The notes below the pieces were generated by a model. The model saw only the letters and a list, made by a program, of their open reading frames with translations, had not been told where the DNA came from and did not search any database. A DNA stretch of 6,542 nucleotides, taken from contig JAGOCL010000148.1 in NCBI GenBank assembly GCA_017998755.1, positions 1-6,542 on the forward strand. Direction: 5' to 3'. A program made the translations under genes and the position numbers. The stretch is from Spirochaetota bacterium. GTDB taxonomy: Bacteria; Spirochaetota; GWE2-31-10; MWDO01. Positions 1 to 5,676 of the stretch are shown piece by piece (within the stretch, counting starts at the first letter, position 1; each line of letters starts with the position of its first letter).

Positions 1-1580
1 TATAAACTGGCGGCTTGAACTATCATATCTTCTAGTATGAAACTACATATCTCATTTAACGGCAAGGATATATGCTTGGCTAAATTCCAAAGAGAAATAA
101 CTTGATATTGAAAAAGACCGATTTTCTCTTCGACTATCTTTTCGTCCGTTATATCTTTTTGCGTACCTATCATTTTTATAGGATTTCCGCTTTTATCATA
201 CTCTATAAATTTCCCCCGCGCCCATAGCCATTTCCATTTACCGTCGCCGGATTTGAATTGATATTTTAACTCAAAGAATTCTTTTTCTTTATTAATATAC
301 GCTTCATAACTACGTTTAAATATGTCTATCGAATCGGGGTGAGTAAGACTTTTCCACCAATCAAAATTAAAATCGGTACTTTGTTCTTCGTACCCCATGA
401 GCTTGATCCAATCGCCGTCGTAGATTATTTTATTAGTAATTAAGTTCCACTCCCATAGTCCTTGACGAGTCTCTGTAAGCGTCATTCTTAGACTTTCTTC
501 GCTCTTTTGCAGATTTACTGCCAAATTCTCCAATTTATCGTTGGTATTTATCAGTTCCTCGTTTGATTCTTCTAACTCTTCAAGAGTTTGATTTAATTCT
601 TCGTTTAAAGATAGATATTCGTCGTTCTTCTTGTTAAGTTCGTTCTCATACTTTATTCTTTCGCTTATTTCCGTCGTTAACGACGCCGTTTTAACCTTTA
701 CCTGTTTTCGCAATACTATCATATAAGACATTATTAAAATCGCAATAATCGGAATTAATATCGAAATCAAAAGAGTTGCGATAATTTTTACCCGTAGCTT
801 TTTTTCTATCAAATTTGGAAACCATTTTTCATATAATCTCTGGTACTCCCCATTACCGTAAACTATGGCAAGCCCTTCGTTGAGTTTATCTAAGAGCTCG
901 GCGTCTCCTTTTTTAACGGCAAAACAAAATTTCTGTTCAAAATCCTTCAAATCGACTCTGATTGATGAAACGCCGTCTTCGCGAAGTTTAGTTAGCGCTT
1001 TGACGTTATGAATTCGGTAACGATCCATAATTTCTGCTCCGACAAAGTTATTTGCCAAAACGGCGTCCCCCCTGCCGGAACTAAGTAGTTTAAAAGCTTC
1101 GTCGTATGTTTCAGTGGGCGTTATATACTCTGAAAGATTTTTACGTACGGCATATTCGTGAGCGTTATCGCCTTTCATAACAAATATTTTTTTTCCATAC
1201 AAATCGTTTTCCGATTTGATATTTTTTTCGTTTGTTCTTATAAATATATTGCCATGCAGTATGATATAGGGAAATGTAAAATCAAAATAATTCTCGCGTT
1301 CCGGAGTCCTGCCCACTAAAGGAAGAACGTTGAGTTTACCGTCTTTTAAATCGTTCTTGATAGTATCCCAACTATCTATCTTGAACTCAATTTTCATATC
1401 AAAAACTTTTACGACTGACTTTAATAATTCTACGGAAAATCCGTCGGCGACGCCGTTATCCGTAACGGAAAAAGGGGGATAGTTATACTCTGTCGCCGAT
1501 TTAAGAATTATTTGCTCTTCAGAAAACATAAGACTTGCAAAAACAACAAATATTAACGTAAATAAAATTCTAATTTTCAT
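1..1580 (-). CDS. Membrane sensor, SBP_bac_3-TM-coiled coil-PAS-GAF(start), 3' truncated by window edge
   Basis: The first 526 codons of a sensory protein; the frame is open at base 1. A hydrophobic signal peptide spans residues 1 to about 20. Residues 24-258 form a family 3 solute-binding domain (SBP_bac_3), with the pattern 'GRTPERENYFDFTFPY' at 90-105 and 'GRGDAVLANN' at 169-178. By family knowledge R95 and D172 fit the residues that hold an amino-acid-like ligand. A membrane helix (about 263-290) is followed by a Glu/Asn/Leu-rich coiled coil (about 300-365). A PAS domain at 362-482 ends in a PAC-like segment ('WLWARGKF', 'GTQKDITDE'). Residues 487-526 look like the start of a GAF domain ('ISLPLNEICSFILED'). 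The output domain (histidine kinase, GGDEF or other) is not visible. Presumed role: periplasmic ligand sensing passed to a cytoplasmic output. The start is supported by GAGGG six bases upstream. It has its own promoter and lies after the operon terminator. Domain calls are confident; ligand and output are unknown. Confidence 0.9.
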   Translation of the reverse strand, partial: MKIRILFTLIFVVFASLMFSEEQIILKSATEYNYPPFSVTDNGVADGFSVELLKSVVKVFDMKIEFKIDSWDTIKNDLKDGKLNVLPLVGRTPERENYFDFTFPYIILHGNIFIRTNEKNIKSENDLYGKKIFVMKGDNAHEYAVRKNLSEYITPTETYDEAFKLLSSGRGDAVLANNFVGAEIMDRYRIHNVKALTKLREDGVSSIRVDLKDFEQKFCFAVKKGDAELLDKLNEGLAIVYGNGEYQRLYEKWFPNLIEKKLRVKIIATLLISILIPIIAILIMSYMIVLRKQVKVKTASLTTEISERIKYENELNKKNDEYLSLNEELNQTLEELEESNEELINTNDKLENLAVNLQKSEESLRMTLTETRQGLWEWNLITNKIIYDGDWIKLMGYEEQSTDFNFDWWKSLTHPDSIDIFKRSYEAYINKEKEFFELKYQFKSGDGKWKWLWARGKFIEYDKSGNPIKMIGTQKDITDEKIVEEKIGLFQYQVISLWNLAKHISLPLNEICSFILEDMIVQAASL

Positions 1581-1586
1581 TACCTG

Positions 1587-1591
1587 CCCTC
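1587..1591 (-). promoter_or_regulatory. Shine-Dalgarno GAGGG of the SBP-PAS sensor gene
   Basis: Minus strand reads GAGGG, then six bases, then ATG at 1580. It supports this start. Because the predicted transcription start is about base 1590-1592, the site sits at or very near the 5' end of the messenger. Confidence 0.6.
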
Positions 1592-1597
1592 AAAGCG

Positions 1598-1626
1598 ATT
1601 ATAATGAAATAATTTATTTTTATCAA
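1598..1626 (-). promoter_or_regulatory. Sigma-70-type promoter of the SBP-PAS sensor gene
   Basis: On the minus strand TTGATA (1626-1621) and TATAAT (1603-1598) are 17 bases apart, a near-consensus pair with ideal spacing. The -10 box is 17 bases from the ATG, so the leader would be only about 10-12 bases. The promoter lies downstream of the operon terminator, so the sensor can be expressed on its own. AT-rich background raises the chance of random matches, but box quality and spacing together make this convincing. Confidence 0.75.
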
Positions 1627-1681
1627 TCAATTTTATTTTTTATTACCAGAATTCAGATATATTAATTTATAATAACCTATT

Positions 1682-1720
1682 AAAAAAAGTCCGCTATATT
1701 TTCGCCGGAAAATATAGCGG
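1682..1720 (-). terminator. Rho-independent terminator of the three-gene envelope operon
   Basis: The arms at 1691-1703 and 1708-1720 are a perfect 13-bp inverted repeat (CCGCTATATTTTC and its complement) around a 4-base loop. On the minus strand the stem is followed by AC and then seven T (1688-1682). The hairpin begins 36 bases after the stop of the 409-residue lipoprotein gene. No T tract follows the stem on the plus strand, so it acts in one direction. Confidence 0.92.
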
Positions 1721-1756
1721 GCGCATTATAATAAGCTTTTATGATATCTACTCGTT

Positions 1757-2986
1757 TTAATCCTTGTAAAACGACGATTTTTCGTTAGCAAATATTTTAT
1801 CGTTTTTCCCAAACCGCAAAACGTCGATACGTCTTAATTTACTATCGATAACGGATCTTACTTGAGAGCTTACAGACGCCGTCGGCTCGTCAGATTGATT
1901 CTCAAGATCGTAACTTCTAGTCTCCTCTTTTACGACAAAGAGCTCCCCTTCGTAATACCTCGACCAATATTTCTCCATTGAGACTTTTGCGGTATCGTTA
2001 ATCTTATTGTTGTAGTAGTACGAATGTTTTATCTCCGTTAATTGATTCCCTTCCGCGTCGTAAGTATAGTTTACGTAGAAATCGCATTTATTCTCGCTGT
2101 AATGAAGAGAATTGACTATCAAGTTTTTCCCATTAATAGTATCATATGTGTCGTTATACCACGTCGATATCTGCTCGCTTTCGTTTACCGAATCGCTAAC
2201 GTATCCGTATTTCGCTTCCCTTACTATGAAGCGTCTACTCGGATCCCAATCAAATTGATAAGCGTATTTATCGTAAATTACTCCGCCCGTTTGACGAACG
2301 ACTTGCCTGTTCTCCCTTATACATTTATCGAAAGCGTTATATTCCGGAAAGACGACGTCCTTGATCGTATAAACGCTTTCCGTCTGATTTCTGTAGAAGA
2401 ATATTTCCTTAGTATAAGTCGTTCCGTCGGCTCTATACTCGTCCACTTTCTCCTGCGATAAAACGCCGTCGCCGTCGTACAACCTTTCGTATAGCCGTTT
2501 GCCGTTAAAGTTGTAATACGTCTCGTAAACAAAATTATCCGTCAAATAAGTAACGCCGTCGGCGCTTAAATCTTTACATTTCAACGTTTTTTTGTAGCCG
2601 TCCGACGGAATCGTTATGGTAATATCCCCCGAAAGATCGTCGGCGACGACAAAAGTCCTATCAATAGTCGCGTCCGACAAAGCCGTCTGATTAAAAGTAT
2701 ATCTACATTTACCGCTGTCGTCGTCGGGATGAGGAGTAACGGCTACGTCGACGTATGTGTCGATCGCCGACGAGTCGTAATCGTATTTAAAATTAATTTT
2801 GATTTCGCCCATATCGGCAACCTCTTCGATCAACCAAAGAGTCCCCATGTAGTTTTCGTATTTTTCATAGGAAGACGACGACGAATATCCGGGCGCGACC
2901 GCGGGAGTATCCTCCGGCGTCGCGGGACATCCCGTAAAAATATAAACAACGCATATAACTGTTAGTAAAAATATCAATCGTTTCAT
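1757..2986 (-). CDS. Predicted lipoprotein with YD-like motifs, 409 aa, third gene of operon
   Basis: Unrecognised protein; no function is claimed. A type II signal peptide is visible: basic N-terminus, hydrophobic core (4-17) and lipobox FTGC, with C20 as the predicted lipidated residue. A Pro/Ser-rich linker follows, including five serines at 35-39, as expected for a tether off the membrane. The rest is rich in Tyr, Asp and Asn and looks beta-stranded. Fragments resemble YD (RHS-type) repeats, for example 'YDGDGVLSQEK' at 170-180 and 'YTYDAEGNQLTE' at 307-318, but spacing is irregular. There is no RHS core or toxin domain. Cysteines other than C12 and C20 are at 94, 137, 222 and 301. It starts 15 bases after the 635-residue gene with AGGAG at good spacing and ends just before the terminator. 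Likely site: periplasm or outer-membrane surface. Start and lipoprotein nature are well supported; role unknown. Confidence 0.88.
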   Translation of the reverse strand: MKRLIFLLTVICVVYIFTGCPATPEDTPAVAPGYSSSSSYEKYENYMGTLWLIEEVADMGEIKINFKYDYDSSAIDTYVDVAVTPHPDDDSGKCRYTFNQTALSDATIDRTFVVADDLSGDITITIPSDGYKKTLKCKDLSADGVTYLTDNFVYETYYNFNGKRLYERLYDGDGVLSQEKVDEYRADGTTYTKEIFFYRNQTESVYTIKDVVFPEYNAFDKCIRENRQVVRQTGGVIYDKYAYQFDWDPSRRFIVREAKYGYVSDSVNESEQISTWYNDTYDTINGKNLIVNSLHYSENKCDFYVNYTYDAEGNQLTEIKHSYYYNNKINDTAKVSMEKYWSRYYEGELFVVKEETRSYDLENQSDEPTASVSSQVRSVIDSKLRRIDVLRFGKNDKIFANEKSSFYKD

Positions 2987-2992
2987 TAATTT

Positions 2993-2997
2993 CTCCT
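2993..2997 (-). promoter_or_regulatory. Shine-Dalgarno AGGAG of the 409-aa lipoprotein gene
   Basis: Minus strand reads AGGAG, six bases, then ATG at 2986. It lies wholly in the 15-base gap after the stop of the 635-residue gene and fixes the start that places the lipobox 20 residues in. Confidence 0.8.
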
Positions 2998-3001
2998 TTT
3001 T

Positions 3002-4909
3002 TTACATACAACCGATTTTATCGAGTAGCGAGATCAGTTCCGCCGTGTTAAACATATCAAGCTCTTCGCTCAACTCGTAAACGTCGATATAACTAAAAGT
3101 ATCAAACGACCATTTATCTTCCGTCAGAGCGTAAGAGTTCTCAAAGAGCGTCTTATCGTCGGCGAATAGCGAGCCGACCGCTATCATCCCGTCTATTACC
3201 CCTATCCATTTATCGTATTCCGTCGGGCTAAATTCTTCCGGCAAAAATACGTAATTTGCGGGGTACTTGCATATCTCGTTATTCGGCTTACCAAATGCGA
3301 ACGGCGAAGTTATCCGTACTCCACCTGCGGCGACGGTAGTCGGATTGGTATAAGGGGGATCGACGCTAAACGTTAGACGCGCCTGCGCTTCCATGGTAAG
3401 CAAAGCCCAACTCAAATCGACGATCGTATTGGTAAAAGTTCCGTTTAATAAATCGTAAGCGACGTTTAGATAAGGACCGACGGATAGCGCCGCCATTGCG
3501 TTTAGTCCGAGATATACCGAAGGTTTACCGTAGATAGTCTTGTCTGTCTTGTAATCAATAATCGCTATCGCCGAGGCGTTCCCCTCGAGTTTGATATACG
3601 GACCCGAGCCGACGGTAAGACTGGCTAACTTTAGTCCGAAGCAAGTAAGCGCCGGTCCGCAGTTGATCCCAGCTTTTGCGCTTCCGCTCGCTTCGGCGTT
3701 TATCCCTAGAGAGAACTTCCTTTTCGGGAAGGTTGTTTCGTTTTTAATAAGGTCTTTTTGAATCCTTAGCGTCGGTACGGAATATGTAAAATCATAGGAC
3801 TTTTTAACCCACTTCAAACCTTTTCTTTTGACCCAGGTCAGAGCGTAGTAATATATAGTTTCGGTCTTTTTTTCCCAAGTAAGCGAAGGGGTATATCTTA
3901 CTGAAACGTGGGATTCAAACGAAAATTCAAGCCGTTTAGACACCTGTATAAACAGCTCCCCTTCGAGAGACGCGACCAGTTGGACGTTCAAACTTATGAG
4001 ACCGCCCAAAGTCCCGCCGTCCACAGGGATAAGCGCCAGATCTTTGATAACGTTAAATTTCTTACTAGACGCTTCAACAGACGCCGATACGCCGATTTTC
4101 TGAGACTCGTATATATCCGTCCCGAAAGTCATATCGTAATAAAATCCGCCGCTTACGGGGTTGGCGATAGTCGGCGTATTTAGCCCCACTTTTATAGTCG
4201 GCGGGTTAATCGTATAAGAGTTGTTCACCGCAAAAGTAAGCGCCGATTCTTTTTCGACGGAGGCTTCGTTCGGTTCGTCCGCATCTGCCGTTGGATCGGC
4301 TAATAACTGTTCCAAATCTGTAGTTACCGCCAGTTTGTTATTACTATACGTAGTACCATTTATAGTTCCGCCGAATGAGATATTTATCGATACTTCCGGA
4401 TCGTTTGATCCTTTTGTAAACGTAACTTCCCCTTCAAAAGATAGATTGAGAGAGTTGACCGTACCGCTTACTTCAGACCTGTATCTGAGCGCGTCGGGAA
4501 TAATAATATTTACCCCTTCAGCCGCTTCTATGCCGTCCCAATAGATCGACCCGACGTCGACTTCCTGCTCGGGAACGTAGTAATTCTGGATCGCTTCCTC
4601 GATAGCCGGAGCGCTTGTTACAATTTTCAACGTATTAGTCGTTTCGTCCGCGTAAACGCTTCTGACTTTTTTTATCGTCCTTGTTTGTTCGTCCACAAAA
4701 ATGTCGCCGGGCGCGAGCTCTTGCATACTTTTTACTTTCGAATTATCCGATAATTGCCTGATTTGTCTCAAAATCTCCGGATCGTCCACAATATTTACCA
4801 CTCCGGGAGCGAATTTGACGGTTGAATTCTGTATTCCCGCTGAAAAGCCGGCTTTTAAGCATAGTAAAAGAGCCGCGCTTACAAAAAATATTTTAATTTT
4901 GCTATACAT
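3002..4909 (-). CDS. Secreted beta-rich protein with N-terminal PGDI module, 635 aa, second gene of operon
   Basis: A Sec signal peptide (residues 1-23, likely cut after FSA) precedes a large beta-rich protein with no membrane helix afterwards, so it is exported. Residues 36-106 hold a module ('NIVDDPEI' at 39-46, 'LAPGDIFVDE' at 65-74, 'KKVRSV' at 80-85, 'TSAPAIEEAI' at 98-107). From memory this matches the N-terminus of a widespread uncharacterised secreted family with the pattern PGDVLV..KVTSV..T.PATLEEAI. Residues 410-485 contain 'CGPALTC' (417-423) and 'GSGPYIKLEGNASA' (434-447), which resemble the glycine-rich C-terminal part of the same family. Residues 343-370 carry three Trp/Lys motifs (LTWEKK, LTWVKR, LKWVKK). 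An acidic linker lies near 205-222. C417/C423 and C547/C634 could form disulfides. It begins 9 bases after the first lipoprotein gene, with its Shine-Dalgarno overlapping that gene's stop, so translational coupling is likely. Molecular role unknown; a structural or adhesive surface role is a guess. Confidence 0.88.
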   Translation of the reverse strand: MYSKIKIFFVSAALLLCLKAGFSAGIQNSTVKFAPGVVNIVDDPEILRQIRQLSDNSKVKSMQELAPGDIFVDEQTRTIKKVRSVYADETTNTLKIVTSAPAIEEAIQNYYVPEQEVDVGSIYWDGIEAAEGVNIIIPDALRYRSEVSGTVNSLNLSFEGEVTFTKGSNDPEVSINISFGGTINGTTYSNNKLAVTTDLEQLLADPTADADEPNEASVEKESALTFAVNNSYTINPPTIKVGLNTPTIANPVSGGFYYDMTFGTDIYESQKIGVSASVEASSKKFNVIKDLALIPVDGGTLGGLISLNVQLVASLEGELFIQVSKRLEFSFESHVSVRYTPSLTWEKKTETIYYYALTWVKRKGLKWVKKSYDFTYSVPTLRIQKDLIKNETTFPKRKFSLGINAEASGSAKAGINCGPALTCFGLKLASLTVGSGPYIKLEGNASAIAIIDYKTDKTIYGKPSVYLGLNAMAALSVGPYLNVAYDLLNGTFTNTIVDLSWALLTMEAQARLTFSVDPPYTNPTTVAAGGVRITSPFAFGKPNNEICKYPANYVFLPEEFSPTEYDKWIGVIDGMIAVGSLFADDKTLFENSYALTEDKWSFDTFSYIDVYELSEELDMFNTAELISLLDKIGCM

Positions 4910-4910
4910 T

Positions 4911-4921
4911 CTCCCCCCCTA
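4911..4921 (-). promoter_or_regulatory. Coupled Shine-Dalgarno with a G7 run, overlapping the upstream stop codon
   Basis: On the minus strand the TAG stop of the 199-residue gene (4921-4919) runs into six further G and then AGA-ATG. The final G of the stop is thus the first of seven G (4919-4913), which form the purine-rich ribosome binding site of the 635-residue gene. Stop and start are nine bases apart, an arrangement typical of translational coupling. The homopolymer is a possible slippage site. Confidence 0.8.
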
Positions 4922-5518
4922 TCTATAAAAAGAGCCGTTAAAATCGCCGTAGTCGTAATCGTACTTTATAACGTTGCCGTCCGGTAATTCTTTAACGATT
5001 CCCATCAAAATATTTTTACTATTATAAACGTATGTAGTTTTGACCTCTTTACCGTCGGAATCCGTTTCGATCGAATATAATATTTTTTGATTAGTTTCGT
5101 CGTAAACGATATTCATACTCTTTTCGACGACGTTTCCTCTGGTATTGTTTACGACGCTTCTGGACGCTATATTTCCGGTCTGGTTGTAGCTGTAGTTTAT
5201 CGTTACGATATTACCCGGTTTCATCTGACGGTACGAGTTGATTCGACCTTCGGGGTTGTAGCAATAATTATTTTCGGTCATAACGACCTTATCGTTTTTA
5301 TAATAAATTTTTTCTACGATTCGTCCTTCGCTATCGAATTTTGTCCTATAAAGAACTTTACCGTTTTCATCGACGACTTCAACCTTTGGATCTGTATCGT
5401 TAGCCGTCGCAATGATATCAATCTGCGGAACGGAAGTATTTGAACACGATACCGCCGTTATCAGAATTATGATAAACGCGCATAATACAAAAAAAATAAA
5501 AAAAGCGCTCTTTTTCAT
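4919..5518 (-). CDS. Small predicted lipoprotein of YD-like repeats, 199 aa, first gene of operon
   Basis: Unrecognised as a named family. The signal peptide has a KK start, a long hydrophobic core (5-20) and lipobox AVSC, with C25 as the lipidated residue. After a short linker, residues 46-190 are almost entirely irregular repeats of about 13-20 residues built on a turn followed by a strand: 'DENGKVLYRTKF' (50-61), 'DSEGRIVEKIYY' (62-73), 'NPEGRINSYR' (88-97), 'NQTGNIASRSV' (112-122), 'DSDGKEVKTTYVY' (153-165) and 'LPDGNVIKYDYDY' (178-190). This resembles YD/RHS repeats and YwqK-like beta-hairpin repeats. The protein is too short for an RHS shell and has no toxin or protease part. It is the promoter-proximal gene, with AGGAG five bases before the ATG. 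Likely role: small envelope-anchored beta protein, perhaps partnering the secreted protein encoded next. Its role cannot be read from sequence. Confidence 0.88.
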   Translation of the reverse strand: MKKSAFFIFFVLCAFIIILITAVSCSNTSVPQIDIIATANDTDPKVEVVDENGKVLYRTKFDSEGRIVEKIYYKNDKVVMTENNYCYNPEGRINSYRQMKPGNIVTINYSYNQTGNIASRSVVNNTRGNVVEKSMNIVYDETNQKILYSIETDSDGKEVKTTYVYNSKNILMGIVKELPDGNVIKYDYDYGDFNGSFYR

Positions 5519-5523
5519 AAAAA

Positions 5524-5528
5524 CTCCT
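5524..5528 (-). promoter_or_regulatory. Shine-Dalgarno AGGAG of the 199-aa lipoprotein gene
   Basis: Minus strand reads TTAGGAG, five T, then ATG at 5518. Good sequence and spacing fix the start of the first operon gene. Confidence 0.8.
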
Positions 5529-5552
5529 AAAATTTGAAATATTTGTTAAATT

Positions 5553-5581
5553 ATTCTAAGATAAAAAATTTCTAAAATCAA
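5553..5581 (-). promoter_or_regulatory. Sigma-70-type promoter of the three-gene envelope operon
   Basis: On the minus strand TTGATT (5581-5576) and TAGAAT (5558-5553) are 17 bases apart. Transcription would start near base 5546, giving a leader of about 28 bases with the AGGAG site near its end. It is the only good pair I found in the gap between the LuxR-type gene and the operon. The -35 box overlaps one arm of an inverted repeat, which suggests regulation. Confidence 0.7.
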
Positions 5582-5602
5582 CGACTAAATATAGTGATTT
5601 TA
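5573..5602 (-). repeat. 8-bp inverted repeat at the operon promoter, possible operator
   Basis: TAAAATCA at 5573-5580 and TGATTTTA at 5595-5602 are exact inverted copies separated by 14 bases, so the arm centres are 22 bases apart, about two helical turns. One arm covers most of the -35 hexamer and the other lies just upstream. This is a plausible site for a dimeric regulator. The arms are AT-rich and the match could be chance in such DNA. Which protein would bind is unknown. Confidence 0.4.
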
Positions 5603-5676
5603 TAGGTATTTAAACCGCGTAATTTTAAATCTTTTTTTCTATATTGTAAGAAACGATTAATATTTTATTATCTTTA

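Noticed and set aside
2317..2532. 71-codon minus-strand frame inside the 409-residue lipoprotein gene
   Set aside because: It is an out-of-frame shadow of the lipoprotein gene with no ribosome site or recognisable features.
4850..4909. Possible lipobox 'LLLC' (C17) in the signal peptide of the 635-residue protein
   Set aside because: The residue before Cys is Leu rather than Gly, Ala or Ser, and a normal signal peptidase I site (FSA) follows at 21-23, so a Sec-secreted protein is the better reading.
2042..5443. Several plus-strand open frames of 75-139 codons (at 2042-2461, 2729-2965, 3908-4183, 4221-4544, 4701-4928 and 5087-5443)
   Set aside because: All lie antisense inside three well-supported minus-strand genes, lack convincing ribosome sites, and encode low-complexity products with no recognisable domain.
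5611..5639. TTTAAA repeat pair followed by T7 on the plus strand, resembling a plus-strand terminator
   Set aside because: The stem is only six A/T pairs, TTTAAA is self-complementary by itself, and there is no plus-strand gene for it to terminate.
5603..5676. Terminator for the LuxR-type gene
   Set aside because: Only weak A/T stems are present after the stop (for example ATATT/AATAT) and no T tract follows on the minus strand, so none is called.
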